Source of the DNA: Tundrisphaera sp051175315
Lineage (GTDB): Bacteria > Planctomycetota > Planctomycetia > Isosphaerales > Isosphaeraceae
Assembly (NCBI RefSeq): GCF_051175315.1
Contig: NZ_CP195100.1
Span: forward strand, 4,960,001 to 5,024,000
DNA length: 64,000 bases
Direction: 5' to 3'
Positions within the stretch are counted from its first letter, which is position 1. Every line of letters starts with the position of its first letter. The translations under genes and the position numbers were made by a program. Under the pieces are notes generated by a model that saw nothing but the letters and a program-made list of their open reading frames with translations, did no database searches and was not told the DNA's origin. Shown here one piece after another: positions 43,490 through 51,318 of the stretch.

Positions 43490-44908
43490 TCACGGACGGG
43501 CCTCGTCGGGGTCGGCCGGAGGCTTGATCCGGGTGGGCCGGTGCGACACCTCGGGCTCGGTGAGGAAGCCCCAGTCGAGCGCCTGGTCCTGGCGGTAGTC
43601 CTTGTGGAGGGTCAACGCGGTCTTGGCCTTCATCAGTTCCAGGCCCAGGTAGAAGGCGTGCGACGGGTCGTCCACGCCCATGCCCTGGAAAATGAGGGTC
43701 GGGTCGGTGCCGACGAGGTGGTGGTCCCGGTTGAAGGCGTGGATCCGGCCGTCCTCGGCGTAGATCCGCCAGTTGGGGTCCTTCACCCGCCGGGCCATCT
43801 CCGCCAGGGCCTCGGGGCCGAACCGGTGCGGCCGGGGGCCCCGGAGCATCACCAATCGCGGCTCGACGTGCTTGGGCAGCGTCCGGTTCGTCACGGCATG
43901 ATACGCCAGGCGGCGGGCCAGGTCGACCTCGCGCACCGACGACCGGGCCCAGTTGATGACCGCCGTGGTCAGCACGCTGCGGATCTCCATCTCCTGGCAG
44001 AAGCCGATCAGGAGGGTGTTGATCCCGGCCGAGTCGGCGTCGGTCAGCTCGGTCAGGTTGCCGATCCCCATCAGGATCGGCACCTCGGGCCAGCGCCTCC
44101 GGGCCTCGACGTACCGGGCCATCGAGTGGGCGAAGCCGAAGCCGATCGGCTCCAGGATCGGGTCGATCCGGAACGGGACGCGGTGGCGGTCGAGCCATTC
44201 CACCGTGTCTTCGAGCCCATCCAGCGTCCCCGGCGTGTCGGGCAGGGCCACGACCTCCGCCCCCCAGTCCACGGCCCGCTCGCGGTTGCTCGCGTTCACG
44301 CTCAGGACCAGATCCGCCCCGGCGCGGACGGCGTCGGCCACCTCGGCCGGGTCGAAGCTATCGACCGAGCACCGGATCCCCTCGTCCCGCAGCGCCCGGA
44401 CGTAGTCGCCCACCCCCGCCCACGGCCCGCCGGGGTCGCAGCCGATGTCGATCCGGTCGGCCCCCTCGGCGACGAACCGGCGGGCCTGCGCCAGGAAGTC
44501 ATCCAACTCCAAACGTGGGGCGTGGTTGATCTCGGCGAGGATCTCGATGTCGAACCGGCCGTAGTCTGCGGCCGGCCCGCCCTTCTGGCCGAGCGACCGG
44601 GGCAGGTCGCGCAGGTCCTCGGGCCCGAGCGCGACCGGCACCCCGGCCTTGGCCTCGACGGCGGCCAGATCCCCCCGGCAATGCCCCGGCAGGACCACGC
44701 GATCGATGCCCGGCGGGACGTCCAGGTGCCGCGCCACCCACTTCGGCGTCATCAGCGCGGCCACCGAGATCGGCAGCACGGCGACCTCGGCGGCGATCCC
44801 CGCTCGAGGCGCCACCTCGTCCAGGACGCGCCGGAGCGAGAACTCGGCCAGCCGGCCGGTCACGAACAGGACGCGGGGGATCGTCGGCGCTTCTTCGGTC
44901 GGGGCCAC
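43490..44908 (-). CDS. H4MPT-linked dihydropteroate-synthase-like protein (DUF6513)
   Basis: A 472-residue reading from GTG 44908, preceded by GAGGA. An N-terminal domain of about 110 residues (VLFVTGRLAEFSLRRVLDE) precedes a pterin-binding TIM barrel: EINHAPRL, ADRIDIGCDPGG, CSVDSFDPAEVADAV, LVLSVNASN, PILEPIGFGFAHS and MGIGNLTELTDADSAGIN. The ADRIDIG and DSF strands match dihydropteroate synthases. Such proteins occur in bacterial H4MPT gene clusters and are proposed to join the pterin to the arylamine ribofuranosyl chain. TAGAAT, a good -10 match, lies 42 bp upstream. Confidence 0.88.
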   Translation of the reverse strand: MAPTEEAPTIPRVLFVTGRLAEFSLRRVLDEVAPRAGIAAEVAVLPISVAALMTPKWVARHLDVPPGIDRVVLPGHCRGDLAAVEAKAGVPVALGPEDLRDLPRSLGQKGGPAADYGRFDIEILAEINHAPRLELDDFLAQARRFVAEGADRIDIGCDPGGPWAGVGDYVRALRDEGIRCSVDSFDPAEVADAVRAGADLVLSVNASNRERAVDWGAEVVALPDTPGTLDGLEDTVEWLDRHRVPFRIDPILEPIGFGFAHSMARYVEARRRWPEVPILMGIGNLTELTDADSAGINTLLIGFCQEMEIRSVLTTAVINWARSSVREVDLARRLAYHAVTNRTLPKHVEPRLVMLRGPRPHRFGPEALAEMARRVKDPNWRIYAEDGRIHAFNRDHHLVGTDPTLIFQGMGVDDPSHAFYLGLELMKAKTALTLHKDYRQDQALDWGFLTEPEVSHRPTRIKPPADPDEARP

Positions 44909-44949
44909 GATGGCCGGTCCTCGGAGGAGGGGCTGGGGATGATCCCCCG

Positions 44950-44955
44950 ATTCTA
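44950..44955 (-). promoter_or_regulatory. -10-like hexamer TAGAAT (minus strand)
   Basis: 5/6 match to TATAAT, 42 bp before the GTG of the DHPS-like gene. No clear -35. Confidence 0.3.
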
Positions 44956-45036
44956 GCAGGAACCGGGCCTCGACGGCGTGGCCGGGCGGCCAGTCCTTCT
45001 GCTAGCCTTGGTCCCGATCCTCCGTGATTCCTGGTC

Positions 45037-45072
45037 GGGTGGCCGCAACTCGCTTGCTGACCACCGCCACCC
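45037..45072. repeat. Diverged copy of the palindromic repeat
   Basis: 36 bp with GGGTGGC at the left end, CGCTTGC in the centre and GCCACCC at the right end, the same frame as the intact arms but with the inner palindrome eroded. It lies 42 bp before the ATG at 45115. Confidence 0.4.
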
Positions 45073-45114
45073 AACGGAAGTACGGTTTCATCGACCCTGC
45101 CAAAGCCGAATCCC

Positions 45115-45447
45115 ATGAAAGTGTCGGACGCTCACCTCCTTGGAAAGTCGTTGGTCGGCACAACGATCGATCTGCAAGGATTGCTGCTGGGCGGGAAGGA
45201 CCTTTACATCGCGGATTCCATCGAGGCATTTGATCAGGGCGTCGCCATCCCACTCCGCGTCGGGATTCTCCATGAGAACTTGGTCGGAAGTGGGATCTGG
45301 CCTGTGGCAGGGGGTCCGTTGGGGTACAGCTACCGCTGTCGAGTCATCGGCCGGCTGGGGCATGACGATGGCCCACACGGTTATTCCCTGGTCGATATCG
45401 TGTCGATGGTCGTTCTGTATGACGGGGTCGAGGTCGACGTCTTTTGA
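45115..45447 (+). CDS. Hypothetical protein, 110 residues
   Basis: A probable beta-rich protein (LVGTTIDLQGLLLGGKDLYIADS, GYSYRCRVIGRLGHDDGPHGYSLVDIVSMVVLYDGVEVDVF). Base composition is visibly lower in GC than the surrounding C1 genes and the strand is opposite to them, so it looks like an insertion in the island. No family is recognised; small proteins of this shape are often immunity proteins. Confidence 0.55.
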   Translation: MKVSDAHLLGKSLVGTTIDLQGLLLGGKDLYIADSIEAFDQGVAIPLRVGILHENLVGSGIWPVAGGPLGYSYRCRVIGRLGHDDGPHGYSLVDIVSMVVLYDGVEVDVF

Positions 45448-45525
45448 TGGGACGTGGCGCTGCGGTTGGGTGGCCGGGGAGGGGGCTAGGGGCGATCCCT
45501 TCCAAATATATCCAGGCGGAGCCAT

Positions 45526-46287
45526 TCAGCGGACGGCGCCGCCGTTGATGCGGACGATCTGGCCGGTGAGGAAGGCGGATTCGGGGGCGACGAGGAAGCG
45601 GGCGGCGTGGGCGACGTCCTCGGGGGTGCCCCAGCGGGCGAGGGGAGTCTCGCGGATCACGCGGTCCTGCCAGGTCTGGGAGGCGACGTCGCCCCACGCC
45701 GTGCGGATCCAGCCGGGGGCGACGGCGTTGACGCGGACCTCGGGGGCGAGGCTCAGGGCCAGGCTCCGGGTGAAGCTCATGATGGCCCCCTTGGTGGCGG
45801 CGAACAGTTCGCCCGAGTCCCCCTCCATGCCGGTCTCGGCCTGGTCCCAGCCCATCGTGACGATGGAGCCGTGGCCCTGCTCCTTCATCTTCCGACCGAT
45901 GGCGCGGCAGAGCCGCATGGTGGCCACCACGTCCACGGCCCAGAGGCGATCGAGCTTGCGGTCGAACGGGAGCCTGGCGGCGTCGCCGGTCAGGGTGTCG
46001 GCGCCGGCGATGTGGAGCCAGGCATCGAGCCCGCCCCAGGTATCCCAGGCCTCCGCGACGAGGCGGTCGCCGGCGTCGCGGTCTTCCAGGTCGGCCATCA
46101 GGACGGCCGAGCGGCGGCCCATGGACCGGATCGTCGCGGCCAGTTCCTCGGCGGCGTCCTTCGACGATCGGCCGTGGACGATGACGTCGGCCCCCGCCTC
46201 GGCCAGGGACAGGGCCGTGGCGCGGCCGATGCCCGAGGTCGAGCCGAGGACGATGGTCCGCAGGCCGTGGAGGTTTCCCTGGCTCAT
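45526..46287 (-). CDS. SDR-family oxidoreductase with Phe at the catalytic Tyr position
   Basis: A 253-residue classical SDR in size. The Rossmann motif STSGIGRA, the NAG-equivalent LHIAGAD, VNAVAPGWIRTAW and GQIVRINGG are standard. The active-site YxxxK is replaced by F162AATK166, with Lys kept, and the usual Ser region is SIVTMGWDQ. Its ATG overlaps the PTPS-like gene by 4 bp, so it probably serves in pterin metabolism (a sepiapterin-, dihydropteridine- or dihydromethanopterin-reductase-type step). The missing Tyr makes conventional SDR catalysis doubtful; a substrate group may replace it. Confidence 0.85.
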   Translation of the reverse strand: MSQGNLHGLRTIVLGSTSGIGRATALSLAEAGADVIVHGRSSKDAAEELAATIRSMGRRSAVLMADLEDRDAGDRLVAEAWDTWGGLDAWLHIAGADTLTGDAARLPFDRKLDRLWAVDVVATMRLCRAIGRKMKEQGHGSIVTMGWDQAETGMEGDSGELFAATKGAIMSFTRSLALSLAPEVRVNAVAPGWIRTAWGDVASQTWQDRVIRETPLARWGTPEDVAHAARFLVAPESAFLTGQIVRINGGAVR

Positions 46288-46817
46288 GATCCCGTGGCCC
46301 CCGTCGGGTGGTCGTCGCGGCGCCACTCGGCGGTGGCGGTCTGGCCGAAATTCTCCTCGACCTCGACCCGCATCACGCGGGGCAGGGGGATGCCCCGGGC
46401 GGATAGCTCGGCGCGGAGCCGGTCGCCGATGTGGTCGGCGAGGAGTTCGGTGGTGGTGTTGGCGATGGGCAGGAGGACGCACTCGTCGCGCGGGAAGCTC
46501 CAGTAGCGGTCCTGGTAGCGGGCCCGGACGTTGTTCGGGCCGTCGTCTTCCAGGAGGATCAGCGGGGACCGCGTCGGCAGGAGCATCCGGTGGTCGAGGT
46601 CCAGCGCGATGGCCTTGGTGAGGTCGCGCAGGGCGATGAAGTCGAAGACGTAGTGGTTTTCGTCGAGGTCGTCCTCCACCTCGACGGCGGTCCGGTAGTT
46701 GTGGCCGTGGACCCGTTCGCACAGGCCGCCCGCGAAGGTGATGAAGTGGCCGGCGCTGAAGACCAGCTCATCCTTGGTGACGCGCACCTGATATCGCGCG
46801 TGGGGCACGGCGGGCAT
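46284..46817 (-). CDS. 6-pyruvoyl-tetrahydropterin synthase family protein
   Basis: A 177-residue protein with the zinc ligands H24 (FSAGHF), H37 and H39 (CERVHGHNY) and the catalytic Cys33 of the Cx3HGH motif, as in PTPS/QueD. DFIALRDLTKAIALDLDHRML and NTTTELLADHI are further family features. QueD functions in queuosine synthesis, but here it is coupled by a 4-bp overlap to the SDR and is surrounded by H4MPT genes. A role in trimming or modifying the pterin precursor is therefore more likely. The substrate is not proven. Confidence 0.88.
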   Translation of the reverse strand: MPAVPHARYQVRVTKDELVFSAGHFITFAGGLCERVHGHNYRTAVEVEDDLDENHYVFDFIALRDLTKAIALDLDHRMLLPTRSPLILLEDDGPNNVRARYQDRYWSFPRDECVLLPIANTTTELLADHIGDRLRAELSARGIPLPRVMRVEVEENFGQTATAEWRRDDHPTGATGS

Positions 46818-46823
46818 CCTCTC

Positions 46824-47687
46824 TCATCCGGCTTCGAATCGGTCGATCGGGAGGGCGATTGTCCCATCTCCCAGGGCGACGAACAAGGCGGCCGTCACCA
46901 GGTCGGCCGTCGCGCCGGGGTTGCGGGCGTGGCCGTCGGCCCGCAGCCAGGCGTCGAAGTCGGCGATGGCGGATGCCCCAGAATCCGTATCGGGCCAGCC
47001 CGAATCGAGGACGTCGGCCGCCCTCCGGGAAGCTTCCTCGGCGACGGCGAGGCCCCGCTTGCGGGCGATCAGGGTGTCCGGCACGCGGGCGAGGAGGCCG
47101 AGATGGGCGGCGATGATCGCGGCCTCGACCGGCCGGCCCTCGGCGATCCGAGCTTGCAAGGCGGGGACGGCGATCTCGAAGACCTCGGCATAAACATCGG
47201 CGTATTGCCGGGCCACGGCGTCGCGGTCGGCGGCGAGTTGCATGGCCTCGCGGAGGGTCACGGTGGGCTCGGCGGCCACGTCCTGATCGTCGGCCGAGCC
47301 GAGCCCGCCCGGCTGCGCGAGCCGGATCGCGCGATAGACCAGCGAGGCGTCGCGGACGGTCAGCCCTTCCAGCAAGGAGGCGATCCCTGCCCGGACCGGA
47401 ACGCCCTCCGGCACGGCCGCGAGCGGGGCGAGCAGGAGGATCATCCCCAGGTTGGTGTTGCTGGCCACGAGTCGCCGCGTCGCCTCGACGCTCGCCAGGA
47501 TGGTGCCGCCCACGCCAACTTCTCTCGCCCGGTCCATCGGCCCGGCGATGGCCGAGGCGCTCAGGAGGAAGTCGAGGTAATGGGTATCGGCGAAGTCCCG
47601 AAAGCGGTGGACGTTGCCCGGCTTGCGCGCGGTCGCTTCGAGCAGGCACGCCAGTTGGGCCCGGTTTCCCGGGGAAAGGGGATTCAT
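46824..47687 (-). CDS. CitG-like (triphosphoribosyl-dephospho-CoA synthase family) protein
   Basis: A 287-residue reading from ATG 47687, which overlaps the ATP-grasp gene's stop by 4 bp (ATGA); an ATG two codons upstream is also possible. EATARKPGNVHRF and GGTILASVEATRRLVASNTNLGMILLLAPLA are typical of the CitG/MdcB fold, and the C-terminal DGHARNPGATADLVTAALFVAL matches. No citrate or malonate lyase genes are present, so it is not a prosthetic-group enzyme here. CitG homologues recur in H4MPT clusters. Transfer of a ribosyl-phosphate unit in the cofactor side chain is an attractive but unproven role. Confidence 0.85.
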   Translation of the reverse strand: MNPLSPGNRAQLACLLEATARKPGNVHRFRDFADTHYLDFLLSASAIAGPMDRAREVGVGGTILASVEATRRLVASNTNLGMILLLAPLAAVPEGVPVRAGIASLLEGLTVRDASLVYRAIRLAQPGGLGSADDQDVAAEPTVTLREAMQLAADRDAVARQYADVYAEVFEIAVPALQARIAEGRPVEAAIIAAHLGLLARVPDTLIARKRGLAVAEEASRRAADVLDSGWPDTDSGASAIADFDAWLRADGHARNPGATADLVTAALFVALGDGTIALPIDRFEAG

Positions 47688-48577
47688 GAGCATCCATCCC
47701 GAAGATCGGCCAGGATCGCGCCGGCGGCGTCGATCCCGGTGGTGGCCGCCAAAGCCTTCCAGCCCGGCACGGCGTTGACTTCGAGGATCACCCAGCGGCC
47801 CCGGTCGCGGTCGTACAGGAGGTCCACGCCCGCCATCCTCGCCCCGACCGCCGACGCCGCCCGGAGCGCGAGATCCTCGGCATCGGGCTCAAGCCGATAT
47901 GCTTCTGCCCGGCCTCCCACGGCGACGTTGGTCCGCCACTCCCCGGCCGGGGCATGGCGACGGAACGAACCGAGGATCCTCCCGTCCAGGACGAAGGCCC
48001 GGACGTCGTGTCCGTCGTTGGGGATGTGCTTCTGGACGTAAAGCACGGCGGCCATCCGCTCCAGCGTCCGGAACGTCCGCAGGGCGAGTTCGGCGTCGGA
48101 GACGCGGACCAGCCCCCGCCCCTCCGACCCGAACAGGGGTTTGACCACCACGTCGCCCCCGAGTTCATGGAAGACAGCCTGGGCGTCGCGGGCCGATTCG
48201 CCGGCCCAGGTCGCGGGGACGGGCAGGCCGCGCGCGGCGAGCAGGCCGAGGGCCAGGTACTTGTCCACGGCGGCCTCGACGGCCCGGGGCGGGTTGAGGA
48301 CCGGGACGCCCGCGCGCTCCAGCAGGTGCAACGCGTCCATCCGGAAGATCACCTGCTCCAGGCTGCCGGGGGGCATCATCCGGACCAGCACGCCGTCGAC
48401 CTTGAGCAGGTCGAGCCCGCCCGCCTCGACCCGCGCCGGGCCGTCGCCGACCCGGCCGACCAGCCGGGGGAAGGGGACGGCGTCGAGCCGGACGCCGACG
48501 CGGTCGGCGGCGAGGCGGAGGTCCTGGACGTGCCAGCCCATGCCGGAGACCAGGGCGACCAGGTGCCGCTGGGCCAC
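47684..48577 (-). CDS. ATP-grasp ligase, RimK/MptN-like
   Basis: A 297-residue protein. The ATP-grasp core is visible: NPPRAVEAAVDKYLAL, VVVKPLFGSEGRGLVRV (ATP-binding Lys and glycine loop), YVQKHIPNDGHDVRAFVLDGR and the metal site VILEVNAVPGWKAL. Relatives add glutamate to tetrahydromethanopterin (MptN), ribosomal protein S6 or F420. The operon position between mch and the CitG-like gene points to glutamylation of the pterin or methylofuran cofactor. It starts 3 bp after mch. Confidence 0.88.
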   Translation of the reverse strand: MAQRHLVALVSGMGWHVQDLRLAADRVGVRLDAVPFPRLVGRVGDGPARVEAGGLDLLKVDGVLVRMMPPGSLEQVIFRMDALHLLERAGVPVLNPPRAVEAAVDKYLALGLLAARGLPVPATWAGESARDAQAVFHELGGDVVVKPLFGSEGRGLVRVSDAELALRTFRTLERMAAVLYVQKHIPNDGHDVRAFVLDGRILGSFRRHAPAGEWRTNVAVGGRAEAYRLEPDAEDLALRAASAVGARMAGVDLLYDRDRGRWVILEVNAVPGWKALAATTGIDAAGAILADLRDGCS

Positions 48578-48580
48578 GGC

Positions 48581-49531
48581 TCAGGCTTCCAGGAACGAGC
48601 GGATGAGGATCTCGGGGGCCAGCTGGCCGAAGGCGTGGACCTTGCCCGTTTCGAGATTGTGGAACGCCACCTCGGCCGGGCTGAACAGGTGGGGGTCCAC
48701 GGCGTAGAAGTCGTGGTTGTAGCGGGCGAAGATGGTGGCGAACGGGTCGCCGTAGTCGTGCGAGGCGACGGCCGGCACCTTGGGGCCCACGGCGTCCAGG
48801 CTGTCGTCGTCGCCGGTCACGAACAGGACCACCCGGGCCCCGTAGAGGATGGCGTCGTTGGTCCGGCCGATGGCGGCCATGTCGTCCTTGGCGACCGGGG
48901 GCAGGGGGGCCACGCCGTGCCCGGAGACGATCCGCGACAGGTCGAAGCCGAGCCCGTGGAGCTTGTGCAGGGCCGTCTCGACCGACCGCGCCACCACCTG
49001 GGTCCCGCCGGCCAGGCTGGCGGTGGGGGCCCCCAGCAGGGTCACGGCCGAGGGGGCGACGTTGCACGCCCGGGCGATTTTGGCCACGGCCTCGGGCGTG
49101 GGGGGCTTCCGCCCTTCCAGGACGCCGACCACCGAGTCGGGGGTCTCGCCGATGCCGAGTTCCCCGAACAGCTTCTCGGACTTGGCGGCGGCCCGCATCG
49201 GGCCCGACCCCATCGCGAAGTACTTGCCCTCGGAGATCGCCCAGCCGGCGTACTGGCTGCCCAGGCAGGCCCGGGCGGGGTGGTCGCACACGACCTGGAC
49301 GCTGGGGAACGGCCGCCCGCCGACGTCGCCGGGGACGATCGACACCTCGGCCAGGTCGGCCAGGCAGATCCGGGCCAGGTCCAGGCCCGCCAGCAATCCG
49401 CCCGGGGCCTTGATCCCGCAGTCGATGAACCGGCCCCCGCCCTCGACCTCGGCGACGGCGACCCGCCGTTCCTCGGCCCGGGCAACCAACGACTCGACCA
49501 GCCGCACGGCTCGCGCATTCAAATCGATCAC
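48581..49531 (-). CDS. mch: Methenyltetrahydromethanopterin cyclohydrolase
   Basis: The product interconverts methenyl-H4MPT and formyl-H4MPT in the cytoplasm, the step between the methylene-H4MPT dehydrogenase and formyltransferase. The 316-residue protein (normal length) begins MIDLNARAVRLVESLVARAE and has the family segments RFIDCGIKAPGGL, YAGWAISEGKYFAMGSGPMRA, RTNDAILYGA and SHDYGDPFATIFARYNHDFYAVDP. It overlaps fhcC by 4 bp and is followed 3 bp later by the ATP-grasp gene, so it sits in a tight operon. Confidence 0.95.
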   Translation of the reverse strand: MIDLNARAVRLVESLVARAEERRVAVAEVEGGGRFIDCGIKAPGGLLAGLDLARICLADLAEVSIVPGDVGGRPFPSVQVVCDHPARACLGSQYAGWAISEGKYFAMGSGPMRAAAKSEKLFGELGIGETPDSVVGVLEGRKPPTPEAVAKIARACNVAPSAVTLLGAPTASLAGGTQVVARSVETALHKLHGLGFDLSRIVSGHGVAPLPPVAKDDMAAIGRTNDAILYGARVVLFVTGDDDSLDAVGPKVPAVASHDYGDPFATIFARYNHDFYAVDPHLFSPAEVAFHNLETGKVHAFGQLAPEILIRSFLEA

Positions 49532-50361
49532 GGCGTCTCCAGCCCGACCACGAGGATTTCCCCCTGCCCCCCCTCGACGAGGTCACCATTGTACCGCCGC
49601 ACCCCCGCCGAGGAAGCCGTCTCCGGCACGGCGAACCCCCACGCCGCCAGCTGCCGGAGGTAGATGGACAGGGTATGAGGGCAGAACGTCCCGCTCGGGG
49701 CGAAGGTCGGCAGCAATCCGCCGTCGGGGTCATCCCCGCCGAACAGGGCCAGCGTCCCCCGTTTCATCCCGGCCCCGGCCGCCCGGCCGATCGGCCCGAA
49801 CGCGAAGATCGACCCCGCGATCATCGACCGCCCCAGCCCCGGCCCGGTCCGCCCCCCGACCGCGATCAGCCCCCGGCGCATCGCCAGGCCGACGTCCTCG
49901 CCCGCGTCGCCATCGACCAGGATCACCCCGTCGCGCATCCCCAGCCGGCTCCCCGGCAGGGCCGCGCCGAGGCAATCCCCGGCATCCCCCCGGATCCGGA
50001 TCGATCCCCCCGCCATCTCCGCCCCGGCCCAGATCCCGGCCGAGCCGGTGACCTCGATCTCTCCCCCCGTCATCCCCGCGCCCAGCCTCGGCCCGACGTC
50101 GCCCCGGACCTCGATCCGCCCCGACGCCATGCCGGTGCCCAGCCCGGCCACCCGTCGCAGATCCCCTTCGAAGATCAGGACGCCGTCGGCCCCGTCCCCC
50201 TCGACCCGGGCGAGGTCGCCCAGAGGGGCCATGCGGTTGCCCGCCCCGACCTCCACCCGCGCCGCGCCGGCCGCGTCGAGCCCGGCGAACGCCTCGGGCC
50301 GGATCGCATCGGCGTCGATGGGCGGCCCGCCCGCGTTTTTCCACGTGAACCGCAACGCCAT
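49528..50361 (-). CDS. fhcC: Formyltransferase/hydrolase complex subunit C
   Basis: The 277-residue reading from ATG 50361 (MALRFTWKNAGGPPIDADAI). It is built of glycine-rich beta-helix repeats (GDVGPRLGAGMTGGEIEV, GSAGIWAGAEMAGGSIRI, GDAGEDVGLAMRRGLIAVGG) like the C subunit of formylmethanofuran dehydrogenase and the C-terminal domain of glutamate synthase. In the bacterial complex it scaffolds FhcA, B and D. It is the first gene of the minus-strand operon fhcC-mch-ATP-grasp-citG-like-PTPS-SDR. The leader contains a solo palindromic repeat. Confidence 0.92.
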   Translation of the reverse strand: MALRFTWKNAGGPPIDADAIRPEAFAGLDAAGAARVEVGAGNRMAPLGDLARVEGDGADGVLIFEGDLRRVAGLGTGMASGRIEVRGDVGPRLGAGMTGGEIEVTGSAGIWAGAEMAGGSIRIRGDAGDCLGAALPGSRLGMRDGVILVDGDAGEDVGLAMRRGLIAVGGRTGPGLGRSMIAGSIFAFGPIGRAAGAGMKRGTLALFGGDDPDGGLLPTFAPSGTFCPHTLSIYLRQLAAWGFAVPETASSAGVRRYNGDLVEGGQGEILVVGLETP

Positions 50362-50407
50362 GATCTCGCCCCACGCCTCGGATGTCGTCGCGGCCTCTGC
50401 CCGGGTC

Positions 50408-50439
50408 GCCGTGGTTGGCAAGCCAACCACAGCCGCCCA
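50408..50439. repeat. Solo palindromic repeat in the fhcC leader
   Basis: It contains the perfect 20-bp palindrome GTGGTTGGCAAGCCAACCAC (50411-50430) with the flanking CGCC and AGCCGCCC of the family. It lies between a TATGGT hexamer (minus strand, 50458-50463) and the fhcC start, so it would form a hairpin in the transcript. Confidence 0.8.
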
Positions 50440-50457
50440 GATGATCGGTCGGGCTCC

Positions 50458-50463
50458 ACCATA
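50458..50463 (-). promoter_or_regulatory. -10-like hexamer TATGGT for the fhcC operon
   Basis: Read on the minus strand, about 97 bp before the fhcC ATG. No convincing -35, so this is tentative. Confidence 0.3.
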
Positions 50464-50533
50464 GCGGGTCGCGGCATGGAGTGGTATGGCGGTCGGAACA
50501 ACCCAGGCAGGGGACGCCGGCACGCCGGTCCGG

Positions 50534-50539
50534 TATGAT
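50534..50539 (+). promoter_or_regulatory. -10-like hexamer TATGAT before the MBL-fold gene
   Basis: 44 bp before ATG 50583. It is identical to the hexamers before glnE and the lipoprotein at 31133. Confidence 0.3.
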
Positions 50540-50582
50540 CGGTGGGGCGTGGGGGCGAGGATGGGTCGGGGGAGGATCGACG

Positions 50583-51302
50583 ATGGGCGTGAAGCCGGTG
50601 GTGCCCGATCTTTGGCAGGTGTCGCTCGGCCCGGTCAACGCGTTCCTGCTCGAAGCGGGGGACGGGCTGACGCTGGTCGACACCGGCGTGGCCGGCTGCG
50701 GCCCGAAGATCGCCGAGGCCGTCCGCGAGATCGGCCGCGAGCCGTCCGACATCCGCCACATCATCGTGACCCACTGCCACGTCGACCACGCCGGCAGCCT
50801 GGCCGAGATCAAGCGAATCACCGGCGCCACGGCGACCATGCACCCCCTCGACGCCGCGATGGTCCGGAAGGGCGAGGGGGCGCGGCCCCTCCACCGGACG
50901 CCCGGCCTGGCGAACGCCCTGATCTGCCGGTTCCTGATCGGGGCGATGCCCACCACGGTCGAGCCGGCCGAGGTCGAGCACGAGGTCGGCGACGGCGACA
51001 CCCTGCCGGGCGGCCTCCGCGCGATCCACGTCCCGGGCCACTGCGCGGGGCAGATCGCCCTGCTCTGGACCCGGCACGGCGGGGTCCTGTTCGCCGCCGA
51101 CGCCGCCGCGCACGCCTTCGGCCTGGCACTCAGCCCGATGCACGAGGATCTGGACGAGGGCCGGGCGAGCCTGGCGAAGCTGTCCGCGTTCGATTTCGAG
51201 GTCGCCTGCTTCGGCCACGGCTCGCCGATCCGCTCGGGGGCCTCGGGCCAGTTCCGCCGCAAGTGGCCGGCACGCCGACCCGAGGCGGCCCCGATCGGAT
51301 GA
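50583..51302 (+). CDS. Metallo-beta-lactamase-fold hydrolase
   Basis: A 239-residue reading from ATG 50583 with GGAGG upstream. Metal-binding motifs are VTHCHVDHAG (about residues 61-70), HVPGHCAGQIAL, the FAADAAAH bridging Asp and CFGHGSPI. TLVDTGVAGCGPKI is the usual N-terminal strand. The group includes glyoxalase-II-like and quorum-quenching hydrolases. Within a C1 island a thioester hydrolase for a formaldehyde- or glutathione-type adduct is conceivable, but nothing in the sequence fixes the substrate. Confidence 0.85.
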   Translation: MGVKPVVPDLWQVSLGPVNAFLLEAGDGLTLVDTGVAGCGPKIAEAVREIGREPSDIRHIIVTHCHVDHAGSLAEIKRITGATATMHPLDAAMVRKGEGARPLHRTPGLANALICRFLIGAMPTTVEPAEVEHEVGDGDTLPGGLRAIHVPGHCAGQIALLWTRHGGVLFAADAAAHAFGLALSPMHEDLDEGRASLAKLSAFDFEVACFGHGSPIRSGASGQFRRKWPARRPEAAPIG

Positions 51303-51318
51303 ACGGGGCCGGCGACGG

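Noticed and set aside
44302..45116. Minus-strand frames overlapping the DHPS-like gene
   Set aside because: Different frame from the conserved pterin-binding barrel and without motifs.
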